Positions 9,943-19,020 of a stretch of 39,026 bases of DNA are shown one piece after another. The DNA comes from Roridomyces roridus (Eukaryota > Basidiomycota > Agaricomycetes > Agaricales > Mycenaceae). The stretch lies in NCBI GenBank assembly GCA_029378245.1, contig JARKIF010000262.1, positions 1 to 39,026 of the forward strand, given 5' to 3'. The notes beneath the pieces were generated by a model, which ran no database searches, had not been told where the DNA came from, and saw nothing but the letters and a program-made list of their open reading frames with translations. A program made the translations under genes and the position numbers. How positions within the stretch are numbered: the stretch's first letter is position 1; every line of letters starts with the position of its first letter.

Positions 9943-9967
9943 CATCAGATGCCAACAACACGCCTTT
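9943..9967 (+). promoter_or_regulatory. Conserved leader motif of F-box copy C
   Basis: CATCAGATGCCAACAACA followed by CGCCTTT, about 20 bases upstream of the ATG, matching the leaders of copies B, D and E. Confidence 0.55.
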
Positions 9968-9985
9968 GTTCTCAGTCTTCCTCCG

Positions 9986-11095
9986 ATGGCCTCATCTACC
10001 CTTGCTGCTACTCGCGCCCGTATTGCGCAGCTGGATTTCGAAATAGGGAAACTACAGCAACTCATGGATCCTCTTCTTGCCGAGCGCGAAAAGTGCCAGC
10101 AAGCGCTGGCCGACTACAAGTATCCGATCCTCGCCCTTCCCGCCGAAATCACGTCCGAAATCTTCCTGCAATTCCTCCCCTCGTACCCGGAGCGGCCTAG
10201 CGTCGTTGGGCCGTACTCGCCGTCGCTTTTACTCCAAATCTGCCGCCGATGGCGTGATGTGGCATTGGCTACGCCGACTCTCTGGAGCACCATGGAGCTG
10301 ATTCTTGAGAGTCCCCAATATCATGCTGGGCAGCTAGATCTGCTCAAGGTGTGGCTTCCACGCTCGGGAAACTGTGCCCTCTCCATTCAACTGGAGTGTG
10401 ACATGGATGACGACGAAGCCCTTGCCATCATCGGACAGTACATTGAGGCACTTTTGTGCCACCCTTCACGTTGGCAGGATATGGAGATCGTTATACCCTA
10501 CGAAGACTTGCGTAGAATCACAGGATCCATGCCCCTTCTCCGCAGCTTGACCATAGGCCCATGCAACTGGGGAGATGGCCCAGACAAGCCAGTGCCCGTT
10601 CTTTTCACCGAGGCGCCCGCCTTGAAGAATCTGGTCCTCTCCCGCAAGTTCAACGCATACGCAATGATACTGCCCTGGGCACAGATCACGACCCTCCGTG
10701 CGGAGGCTCTCTGTTTGGACGAAGCAGTCGAGATACTTCGTCAAACTGCGACGCTCGAACACTGCACAATAACCATGTACAGTGGCGACCCGTCCACAGC
10801 CTCTTTGATTCCGCCCTTGCCCCTCCGCTCCCTGACACTCAGATACCGTGGCCATGGCGGTTCCACGATGGCAGAACACATGTTCCAGCTCTTCGCAGCG
10901 TTGAATCTACCGTTGCTAGAGAACCTGGCAGTCGACGAATTGTTTCTGGGACCAGATCCTGTCGGGACGCTCTCCAGAGTTTGTCCCAATGGATATCCTC
11001 GAGGAATCGAAATATTTTCTGTGCGTACCTCGCGGGAGATTTATGCGGCAGCGTTTCCTCTCGCGTCCCTCTCCGTTCACGAGCCGTCCGTCTAG
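9986..11095 (+). CDS. F-box-like protein, copy C
   Basis: Intact 369-residue paralogue starting MASSTLAATRARIAQLDFEIGK. The chosen ATG at 9986 is the position shared by all copies; an in-frame extension upstream to 9905 covers only leader sequence. Order: coiled coil (1-45), F-box-like domain (about 47-105; LPAEITSEIFLQFLPSY, LLQICRRWRDVALATPTLW), Leu-rich C-terminal region, end SLSVHEPSV. The acidic variable loop is DMDDDEALAI near residue 140. Family role: Skp1-binding SCF substrate adaptor. It is the first copy after the recombinase/SAP module and lies in tandem with the decayed copies D and E. About 25 bases after the stop it has the conserved downstream intron. Confidence 0.85.
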   Translation: MASSTLAATRARIAQLDFEIGKLQQLMDPLLAEREKCQQALADYKYPILALPAEITSEIFLQFLPSYPERPSVVGPYSPSLLLQICRRWRDVALATPTLWSTMELILESPQYHAGQLDLLKVWLPRSGNCALSIQLECDMDDDEALAIIGQYIEALLCHPSRWQDMEIVIPYEDLRRITGSMPLLRSLTIGPCNWGDGPDKPVPVLFTEAPALKNLVLSRKFNAYAMILPWAQITTLRAEALCLDEAVEILRQTATLEHCTITMYSGDPSTASLIPPLPLRSLTLRYRGHGGSTMAEHMFQLFAALNLPLLENLAVDELFLGPDPVGTLSRVCPNGYPRGIEIFSVRTSREIYAAAFPLASLSVHEPSV

Positions 11096-11121
11096 TTGGA
11101 CATCATGTACGGATAGCGAAG

Positions 11122-11179
11122 GTAATCAACTGGCGTTCTGTATTCGACTTTCGGGCGTAATTTCTGATGATGTTCATAG
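11122..11179 (+). other. Predicted 3'-UTR intron of F-box copy C
   Basis: GAAG|GTAATCAAC at the 5' end, TTTCTGATGATG as branch region and TTCATAG acceptor: 58 bp. Same position and signals as after copies A, B and D. Confidence 0.6.
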
Positions 11180-11437
11180 GTCCCAGTATTGTTCGGCGCG
11201 ACTGCGATGAAAATATGAGTGGGTGTCGTTCTCGTCGCTGGGGTGTGGAACTACTTAGCTACTCCAGTCTCCGAGTCAACTCCGAGTGGGATGTACTACT
11301 TGGTCAGATTCTTTCTACCCCGTGAACGTGCTACTCTAGTATGCTATATTCAGTAGGATACGGGCTCACCACGAAAGTTCGGGATCTCCGTCCGACATAC
11401 TTATTTAGAGAGCGAGAATCTTGCTGTTTTGCCAGCG

Positions 11438-11463
11438 CATCAGACACAAACAGAACGCCTTTC
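11438..11463 (+). promoter_or_regulatory. Conserved leader motif of F-box copy D
   Basis: CATCAGACACAAACAGAA followed by CGCCTTT, 22 bases before the ATG of copy D. It belongs to the same block as in copies B, C and E. Confidence 0.5.
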
Positions 11464-11484
11464 TCTCAGCCATCATCTTTCCCG

Positions 11485-12640
11485 ATGGCCTCATCTAATC
11501 TTGCTACCGCTCGTGAACGCATTGCGCAGCTGGATATCGAAATAGAGAAACTACACCGGCTTATGGACCCGCTTCTCGCCGAGCGCGAACAATGTCAGCA
11601 AACGCTCGCCGACCACACATATCCCATCCTGACGCTTCCGACCGAAATCACCTCCGAAATCTTTTTGCAACTACTCCCCTCGTATCCGCATCGGCCTTGC
11701 TTCGCTGGGCCGCAGTCACCGTCCCATTTACTCCAAATCTGCCGCCAATGGCATGGTGTGGCATTGGCTACGCCTGCGCTCTGGAGCGCCGTGCAGGTCA
11801 TGGTCGGTCGATATGACCATGTTCGACAGCGCCATTTACTCGACACGTGGCTCCAACGTTCAGGGGACTGTCCACTGTCCATCCAATTGGGCTATTCTGA
11901 AGAACTTCTGGCCAACGACGCGGAGGAGGAGGAAGAGGGATTCGACTCAGGAAACCGAGTCATACTCCGATTCATCGAATCACTGCGGTGCCATGCTTCG
12001 CGCTGGCAAGAGATGGACATCTCTCTTCCCTTCGACGTGCTGCGTAGCATCGCAGAACCCATGCCGCTCCTCTCCACTGTGGCCATCGGGTAGATCACTG
12101 GGATTTTCTCGACACCGTACCAGTGGCTCTTTTCCAAGATGCGCCGGTGCTGAAGGATGTGGTGCTGCGCAGGTATTTCAGTCCATTCGTTGTGGAACTG
12201 CCCTGGCCCAAATCACGACGCTCGAGGCCCAAGGTCTGTTCGCGATGGAGGCGATCGAGATACTTCGTCAGACCACCATGCTCCGACATTGCACCATCAC
12301 AATTCACAGAGGCCAACCACTGGCAGCGACGGACTTTTCGATTCCGTCATTACCCTTGCGCTGCTGAATTACCTTCGTGGTGACACGGATGAATTGCGCC
12401 ACCTTTTTAGAGCATTGCAGCTACCAGCGTTGCAGACCTTGTCGGTTTACGAGGATTTTCTGGGCCCGGATCCTGTTGCGGCTCTTTCGGCAGTGCGCCC
12501 CGATGGATATCCGCAAGAGATTGAAATTCTCGGTGCGCGTTTGGTGCGCGTATTTCACGGGAAGTTTATCAGGCCGCTTTTCCCCTCGCATCCCTCTCTG
12601 TTCACGCTTCGTCGCGTTATTCGGGCACCGTGCATAGATA
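11485..12640 (+). pseudogene. F-box-like pseudogene, copy D (several frameshifts)
   Basis: The N-terminal part is intact from ATG 11485 to the stop ending at 12093: coiled coil, F-box-like domain (LPTEITSEIFLQLLPSY, LLQICRQWHGVALATPALW) and an enlarged acidic loop (NDAEEEEEGFDS). Alignment with copies B, C and E shows breaks. One G is missing at about 12090 (GGGTAGAT here, GGGGTAGAT in E). A base is missing at about 12206 (CTGGCCC versus CTGGTCCC in B). A short deletion and stop lie near 12362. A 10-bp direct repeat (GGTGCGCGTT/GGTGCGCGTA) shifts the frame near 12535. Homology continues in other frames to about 12640. The first ~203 residues, carrying coiled coil and F-box, could still be made as a truncated protein. 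Four separate lesions argue against sequencing error alone. Confidence 0.8.
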
Positions 12641-12646
12641 ATGAAG

Positions 12647-12713
12647 GTACTGTCAACTATCCTTGGCTTCCTGTGTTTCGATATTTTTTAATATTGCTCA
12701 TAGATTACAGTAT
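12647..12713 (+). other. Predicted 3'-UTR intron of pseudogene copy D
   Basis: GAAG|GTACTG at the 5' end and ATTGCTCATAG as acceptor: 67 bp. The exon after it (ATTACAGTATTTAGGCACGAC) matches the copy C flank, confirming that the signals are homologous and not chance. Confidence 0.55.
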
Positions 12714-12946
12714 TTAGGCACGACTGCGCTTGAAATGAGCGGCGTGACCCTCGCCGCTCGAGAGTCGGGTCCGGTGTTGAGTAATTCTCGTACAACTGCT
12801 CCGAGTAGGGAGTCCAGTCAGATTTTTTGCTCTCCTGAACGTGTTTCCGCTTTTATCGACTAAGAATGGATCACCAGGAAAACTTGTAGCCAGATATTTG
12901 ATTTTGTGTGGACCTTGTTCCCGAACTTGCATCGTGATCGAAACTG

Positions 12947-12970
12947 CATCAAATGCAAGCAGCCCCCTTT
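12947..12970 (+). promoter_or_regulatory. Conserved leader motif of F-box copy E
   Basis: CATCAAATGCAAGCAGCC followed by CCCTTT, 12 bases before the ATG. A diverged version of the leader block of B-D. Confidence 0.45.
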
Positions 12971-12982
12971 CTTCGAGCCCCC

Positions 12983-14100
12983 ATGGCCTCATTCGACGAC
13001 AAATCTACCCTTGCTGCTACTCGTGCTCGTATTTCGCAACTGGATGCCGACATGCAGAAACTACAGCGGGTCATGCACTCGCTTCTCGCCGAGCGCAAAA
13101 AATGCCAGCAGGTGCTCGCCGACTACACATACCCCATCCTGACGCTTCCGAGCGAAATCACGTCCGAAATCTTCCTGTACTTCCTCCCCCCGTACCCGCA
13201 GCGACCTAGTTTCTGGGGGTACCAGTCACCGTCTTTTCTCCTCCGAATCTGTCGCCGATGGCGCGATGTGGCATTGACTACCCCTGCGCTCTGGAGCGGC
13301 GTGCAGCTCACGATTGATCCACAGCGCCATGTTCGCCAGAGCCGTTTGCTCGATATGTGGCTCCAGCGCTCCAGGAACTGTCCACTGTCTATCCAATTGG
13401 GTTATTCTGAAGAACTTATGCCCAGCGAGGACGAGGAGGATGAGGACGAGGAGGGATTCGTCGAATCACTGCGGTCCCATGCCATGCGCTGGCAAGAGAT
13501 GGATATCTCTCTTCCCTTGGACAACTTGCGCAAAATCACAGGAAGCATGCCCCTCCTGCGCAGGTTGACTATAGGGGTAGATCGCTGGGATACCGAAACA
13601 CCACTGGCCCTTTTCACAGACGCGCCAGCCCTAAAGCATGGGTCCTGCGCAGTAGTTTCACTCCGTTCATTGTGGCACTGCCGTGGTCCCAACTCACCAC
13701 GCTCACGCTCGAAGGTCTGTTCGCGAATGAGGCGGTCGAGATGCTTCGTCAGACCAGCATGCTCCAAGATCTCACCGTCACAATTCACAACGGCCAGCCA
13801 CCGACCTACTTTTCGATTCCTCCACTACCCCTGCGCTCGTTGAAACTGCACTACTATCGTCCTGGCGCGGATGAATACCACCAACTTTTCAAAGCGTTGC
13901 AGCTGCCAATGCTGCAGACCTTGTCCGTTCACGAGGAATTTCTGGGTCCGAATCCTGTTGCGAGCCTCTTCGCACTGCGCCCCAATGGATATCCGCAAGA
14001 GATTCAAATTCTCGGGGCGCGTACTTCACGGGAGACTTATGCAGCAGCATTCCCCCTCGCATCCCTCTCTGTTTACGTTACGCCGTACGTAGTCATATAG
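12983..14100 (+). pseudogene. F-box-like pseudogene, copy E (one frameshift)
   Basis: The ATG at 12983 begins MASFDDKSTLAATRARISQ. Coiled coil, F-box-like domain (LPSEITSEIFLYFLPPY, LLRICRRWRDVALTTPALW) and a strongly acidic loop (SEDEEDEDEEGF) follow in one frame. At about 13640 one base is missing (CATGGGTCC here, CATGTGGTCC in copy B). The remaining homology (ALPWSQLTTLTLEGL to SLSVYVTPYVVI) continues in the next frame to the TAG at 14100. Only this lesion separates it from an intact gene, so it is a recent pseudogene, a sequencing error or a locus polymorphic in the species. The conserved downstream intron is missing: sequence after the stop aligns directly with the part of the copy B flank that follows its intron (GTTCGCAAATGGGAGA). 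Confidence 0.75.
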
Positions 14101-14221
14101 ACCTCCCGTGTTCGCAAATGGGAGAGGGTTCTTTGGAAATCCGGTGGGGGCTCCAGTTCCAGTTTTCTACACGTTTAATTAAATGAGCTGGGGGTGTGCT
14201 TTACTTGCAATAAAGATAATT

Positions 14222-14868
14222 TTAAGCGACGTGTTCCACTATCATCTCTCGTCCATTAGGACGGACGGATCGTCTGGAAGGATCCCGACTGAGTGGTTTT
14301 CGCATATCTTGTAAAAGCGAATGAGGTTCAGCTGGAATAAGAATAACGGCAAACGCACCAAACGCATCCTCCTCGTCTTTGCCCCTACTACCCACGCCCA
14401 GACTCCCATAATAATGCCGTATTCTCCTCCACACGCTGTAGCCCATGCCCTCGTACATGTCGATCGCGACGTCGTTGTTACACCGGACGAAGAGGTCGAC
14501 GAAGAATGCGTGGTAGGCTTCCTCGGAGACGAATTCGAGGAGAGCGGTCATGCGCCGGGCGAGGGAGAGACGGCGGTATTCGGGTGCGACGGTGAGTGCT
14601 GTGACGTGCCCGTGGATGTCTGAGCTGGAGCCTTCCGCGTTGCCGAGGACTGGGGGTGTGTTAGAAAAAGAGATGTAAGCCAGCGCGTGGGTGACGCACT
14701 GTAGCCCATGAGGCGTCCGCTTGGTGCTGCTTGGACGTAACAGAGGTCTGGCCAGGTGGAGAGGTAGTTGAGGTAGAAGGCCAGGCCGTACGTCTCTGTC
14801 CATACGTCCAGATTGATGTTGTTGAACGAGAACATATCAGCAGCGCGGAAGGGCCTCAGGACGGACAT
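14222..14868 (-). CDS. NAA20: NAA20, catalytic subunit of NatB N-alpha-acetyltransferase
   Basis: Three exons (14868-14700, 14649-14359, 14307-14222; introns 50 and 51 bp) give 181 residues, close to the ~178 usual for the family. NatB acetylates the N-terminal Met of nascent chains starting Met-Asp/Glu/Asn/Gln, at the ribosome with the auxiliary subunit NAA25. Diagnostic blocks in order: LRPFRAADMFSFNNINLD with WTETYG (2-28), WPDLCYV (39-45), GRLMGYILG (51-59), HGHVTALTVAPEYRRLSLAR (69-88), FFVDLFVRCNNDVAIDMYE (105-123), GYSVWRRI, and DMRKPLSRDP near the C-terminus. The second intron is a multiple of three without stops, so retention would add 17 residues; the homology needs it spliced. Oddity: the acetyl-CoA loop reads RRLSLA, with Ser85 where the family normally has Gly. 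It diverges from HSP20. Confidence 0.92.
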
Positions 14869-15194
14869 GGCGGCGGAGAGGGAGAGAGAGTTCTTCGGGA
14901 CTAATCGGAGATAAAAATTTCGGAATGACGTGGTGCCATCATGCTCCTTCTGGAAACTCTCTTTCCACTTTCGGCGTCGGGCGTAGACGCCCTAATCACG
15001 TTATCGTGAGTCACATCTAATGGTTTTGAATGACAATGGATTCATCGCCTTGAACGCACAAAGCATGCGGTTGCCGTGCAGTCGGCTGCTCTTTCACATC
15101 GGGTGACTCATGTGCTGTAAATTTTGACTCCATTGTTCTCCGGACTATAAAAGGGCGGCGTTTGATTCATTCCCGGATATCTGATCTTAACCTC
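14869..15194. promoter_or_regulatory. Divergent promoter of NAA20 (minus) and HSP20 (plus)
   Basis: This 326-bp spacer separates the two ATGs. It carries an HSE-like inverted pair TTCTGGAA at 14948-14955 with another TTTCC just after it, and a TATA box at 15146-15153 on the HSP20 side. CT-rich and TTC/GAA-containing tracts lie near the NAA20 start. Heat-shock induction of the plus-strand gene is inferred from these motifs and the gene's identity. Confidence 0.6.
15146..15153 (+). promoter_or_regulatory. TATA box of HSP20 gene (TATAAAAG)
   Basis: A strong TATA match 49 bases before the proposed ATG at 15195. This favours a short 5' UTR and a start at 15195 or at the next in-frame ATG, 15234. 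Confidence 0.6.
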
Positions 15195-15902
15195 ATGCCA
15201 GAGCCGAGCCACTCACCAGCAACGAGGCCCACGATGAGCAAGGAGCAGGTAGCATACATCTTCGAAGCAATTCGAACAGGCCGACTCCGTGTGCAAGACA
15301 AACTGTCGAACGATGCAGTATTTCGTCCGAGGTGCGTTCAATTACCCCGCATTCTTTCTTCTACAGCTAACGACAAGCATGCAGAATGGAAATGTACGAC
15401 AATCCCTCCTCCCCGCGGGGTGTAGCTACGTTCGAACTCCCTGGCGTCAAGATTGGCGACCTTGATATTTCAGCCAAGCGAGGTCTGTTGATCGTCAAAG
15501 GCCACAGACGGGCGAGGTATCAAGGCTCCAGCCGACACCCTTCCCTGCGTGGCGTTGGCTCAGAGTCAGTGCAAGACGACGTCAATAAACGCTACTTTCC
15601 CCACCAAGAGCTCCGCTACGGGTCGTTCTACCGTAAACTGCGATTGCCACCGGGCGCCGATGTGAGTTCTTCCTTATTGTTGTTGTCATACGCGAGCTGA
15701 ACAGGGATATGTATGACGACGACAGACCTCCCGTATCCAAGCATCCATGTCGGACGGCCTTCTGACCGTAACGTGGCCACGGCTCGCCGTCATTGAGAAT
15801 GTGGACAATCCGGGATCCGTTACCGCCGACGAGGAAAGCGTCCAAGGCGCTATCGCCGCACAGACCACCTCGTATGTCCGCTCGGCCCCGTCCACCCTGT
15901 GA
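15195..15902 (+). CDS. Small heat-shock protein, HSP20/alpha-crystallin family
   Basis: Three exons (15195-15331, 15385-15661, 15726-15902; introns 53 and 64 bp) give 196 residues. HSP20 proteins are ATP-independent chaperones that form oligomers and hold unfolding proteins. The alpha-crystallin domain spans about residues 47-157: it opens FRPRMEMYDNP, then GVATFELPGVKIGDLDISAK, a loop longer than usual, YGSFYRKLRLPPGADTSRIQ, and the signature MSDGLLTVTWPR (the conserved G-x-L-T-V strand). The last ~40 residues are a flexible tail. The acceptor of intron 2 is the second AG (GACGACAG), because the first would bring an immediate stop. The start at 15195 sits 49 bases after a TATA box; 15234 is a possible alternative. 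No organelle signal is evident, so it is probably cytosolic. Confidence 0.88.
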
Positions 15903-17241
15903 GTCCGTCCAGGTGAAGGAGTCATCCGTTGTCCGTTTGAGAACACGTTCAATTGTCAAGTTGCTATAAGTTTCTCGGACTCAAATTACGAAGCTTACGA
16001 GGATCCTGCATGTATTATGAGCGAATCTTGGTCTGACATATTCATATTCGGGAGTCAAATAATGCTCACAGCTTCGAGTCAATTGCAAGACGATGCCCGC
16101 GCCCAGAGCCGCGACATACCATGCGTGTTGCCATACACAGCACCGTGATCAGAGGCTTGACTCGGAACCACGCGTGCTCATCGAGTGCATGTCAAGTTAC
16201 TAAATAAGAAATCTGGCTCTGCAGCTGGAGCGCCGGAAGCTTGCCTTGTCGGAATAGATGTCCCCGAGCATTTGAGGCTGTCCATGCGTGACCGGTCAAG
16301 TTCAAGTCAGTGCGCTGCCTAACTGAGACAGCGCTACGCGGCGAGAGGGTTCCATAGCAAGTCAACAGCACTCCCCGAAATGCGACGGTAGCAGTGACCA
16401 AGTCACAGTTGGCGCTCCTTGATTTCGTGGCACAGTATATGGTTCCACTTCTTCCATTGTGATAAATAAATTGCAACTGTCAAGAGCTTGAATGCCACCA
16501 TCCCGCGCCGGGCGCTTAGATTCGACTTGATTCAACCTTGAGGCCTTGAGGAGCAGCATTCGGGCCTTCAAGCAAAGTGCAATCTCCGATCCGTCCGCGA
16601 GTGATGATTCAGAAATCTCGGAAAAGATGGCGAGGTAGCGCCAGATTGCTGTCGGAAAGTCCCAAGTTGTGCGTGACTAAAGATTTGCGAATCCATCCGT
16701 CAGAAAGGTCACTGGATTTCACTTTTGTACACTTAGTCGTGTGGATTTAAGAAGTTTGGCGGGCGCGGCGAGGTGTCTAAATCCAGCGGTCGAACAGCGA
16801 GCTGTGTGATCCGGACGGTTCGCGCGGGTCCTGCGGCAGGGTGTTAGAATCGCACGGTTGACGATCAGGCGTTCGAAGAACACGGGTTGAACATCGACCG
16901 TACGATTCGCACATCCAGCGGCGGGGTGGCCCGTTCATACTGTTGACGATCCAGTGTTCAAACACCACAGTCGACCCTCAACCTGTGCGATTTGCACCCC
17001 TGGCGCGCCTTCATCTGCGAGGCGTTGAAATCATACACCTGGCGGTTCACCGTGCTCAGATCAACAATGCACCGCCCAACTGCAGAGATTGCACGGCGGG
17101 TCAACATGTTCCGTTGAACAACTGTACAGTTCTAACAGCCGACAGCTGGTGGAGCTGACCCGCAGCCTCTCTTCTTCTCCCACATCGCCCGCTGCCCTGA
17201 TTCTTGCTCACAAGCCCCAGCCCCCCTGCCTCCGGGTCGCT
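15903..17241. other. 1.3 kb without a recognised gene
   Basis: Scattered short open frames show no domain. Between about 16855 and 17020 two imperfect direct copies of an ~83-base unit are visible (GTTGACGATCAGGCGTTCGA versus GTTGACGATCCAGTGTTCAA, each followed by a CGTACGATTCGCAC / TGTGCGATTTGCAC block). The TTGA/TCAA-rich style recurs at 22.2 and 23.2 kb. Confidence 0.4.
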
Positions 17242-18584
17242 ATGTTGTCAATCGAACCTACACCCTTTAATGCACTGGAGGAGCTTGAAAAAGTCGATGC
17301 TCTTTTGGCTAAATACAAGAAAATGGGAAAAGCCGCTCGTGTCAAGGTACATGGTGAAAATGCAGGTACAGGTGTCTCTCTGGCCACAAATTTCCGTCCG
17401 TTCATCCTTTTTTTCTGGTTAGAACAATACAAGAAGGAGCTTGAAGCCCGGATTGACCTCTGCAAATCGTTCATGGGCCCAAATGGTACGTGTTTTGAGT
17501 GGCAGGCATTGGGTTACCTTCTCATTTGAGAGCAGAGGCAGTGGTGCACAAGACCACCTTGGCTACTACGATACTGTAGTATCACGTTCAATTTGTATAG
17601 TCACAGGTCACAAGCAATTTTTCATACAGAAATTTTCGTATGTCACAGGGGCACAACCAAATTTTTCGCCCCGCCGAGGCATGCCGGTACGTGCCGACGC
17701 TTGCCGGCGGATCAAATTTCCTTTTCAGGACATGCCGGCCGTCGGCTACGAAAGGTTTCCATTTGTATGGAAGGTCACACGTCAAAGTGCCATCCGAATT
17801 GAACGTAATACTACAGTACAGGGGTCCCCAAGCAATCCCCTTCCTCAGAATCAAGGTCTTTATCTTGTCACTCCAGGCTTCTGTGACCTATTCACCGTTG
17901 TTCTAGGCCCTGTGGAAAACCAGCAGATGCGGGTGCCCGAGGGGAACAGTATACCCGGTAAGTCAGTTGCCATTCTTCTACACTTGTACTCGAGGTGTAT
18001 TTTTCAAACACCCGGGCGGAATTGTACCTCATGCACAGTTCAACAAATGGTGTACAGAATTAACAGCAGTTACATGCTGTTGATCTTTCACAGTCCACAT
18101 GGGCCGTCTCTGAGTGACGGTACATTCACGAATCACAGCTTTTGCGTCGAACAGACAGTGCATTTCCCTTCGACTTCGTCTCCCGGGAGCTCCCATATAT
18201 TAATGCTACATTTTAGACGACACCGTTGATCCTGCTCTTCAAAAACGACCAAGTGAAGGAAATGAGCCTGAGCGGCAACCGAGGCACCGCAGACTTTGTA
18301 CGTGCACATGATGAAGTATGCCAATAAAATTTCCGATGGTGACTGTCGCAGTGGACCCCACTGACACTGTGCTGGGGGCCATCAATGCAGCTCAATCCGC
18401 CGCGTTTCTGGGCGCGTTCCTCGAACATGAGAGCGCTCTTGAAGTTCTTGACACTGCTCCACTTTGTTGGGTGAGGCACACAATTTACACTGAGTCGGAA
18501 AAAGTAATGGATCACCAGATCTGGAAAATTGGATGCGGTGTCGAGCCCAATGGAGGGACATTGGAAACTGGTTGTGGGGTGTAG
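17242..18584 (+). CDS. Unrecognised spliced gene X, coiled-coil N-terminus (3' end unresolved)
   Basis: I do not recognise the family. A phase-consistent model joins exons 17242-17353, 17423-17485, 17907-17957, 18217-18297 and 18352-18470, giving 142 residues up to a donor-like TGG|GTGAGG; reading through instead ends at a TGA at 18582-18584. Residues 1-58 are helical and charged (LEELEKVDALLAKYKKMGK, EQYKKELEARIDLCKSF), a likely coiled coil. The middle is polar and disordered (KRPSEGNEPERQPRHRRL) and the end is Ala-rich and helical (GAINAAQSAAFLGAFLEHES). Two introns are unusually long here (421 and 259 bp against about 50). Support is phase compatibility over five exons and coding-like composition. 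The 3' end coincides with the left inverted repeat of a 2.7-kb element, so the gene may have been truncated or split. Confidence 0.4.
18488..18515 (+). repeat. Left terminal inverted repeat of the 2.7-kb segment
   Basis: 28 bases matching 21186-21213 in inverted orientation with one mismatch (G/C at the seventh base). Chance occurrence in this window is negligible. Confidence 0.75.
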
Positions 18585-18814
18585 TAGGAGTACTAGGAGG
18601 ACCATTATTAGCAGGTACAAATCGGAGTCCGAAATCCGTTGATAACGCTGCCGCCGACTCAACACTCAAACACTACCCAAACAAAAGGGCAGTGGGATCG
18701 CGTTAGGTAGACGAAGTTGTTGTTGTGCGAGGGTGTCTTCTCAGTGACGGAACACTTTGAGTCTGACTGAGCGTTGAAACGGGAACTAAGCAGCGAGACG
18801 GTATAAAACCAAGC

Positions 18815-19020
18815 TCAAGCTGAACCAAGTTCAATTCGATAGGCCAAAACACAAACTCCAAATCAACCAACACAACCAATCCGAACACAAGCTAACGTTG
18901 CCAACCAACGATCACCAAGTTCAATCCCAAACCAAACCAAATCCAACAAAGTCCAAAGTCCAACCAAAAACCAATCCAACAAGCACAAGATCACACAAAT
19001 CACAAGGACAGAGTCCAAGG
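18815..19020 (+). repeat. A/C-rich low-complexity tract (CCAA-type)
   Basis: The plus strand is nearly devoid of G and T runs and dominated by AACCAA, CCAAA and CACAA words for about 200 bases, a strong strand asymmetry. It codes for nothing recognisable. Confidence 0.6.

Noticed and set aside
18318..18584. Stand-alone 88-codon gene
   Set aside because: Its coding-like part fits as the last exon of gene X, and the remainder runs into the left inverted repeat of the 2.7-kb segment.
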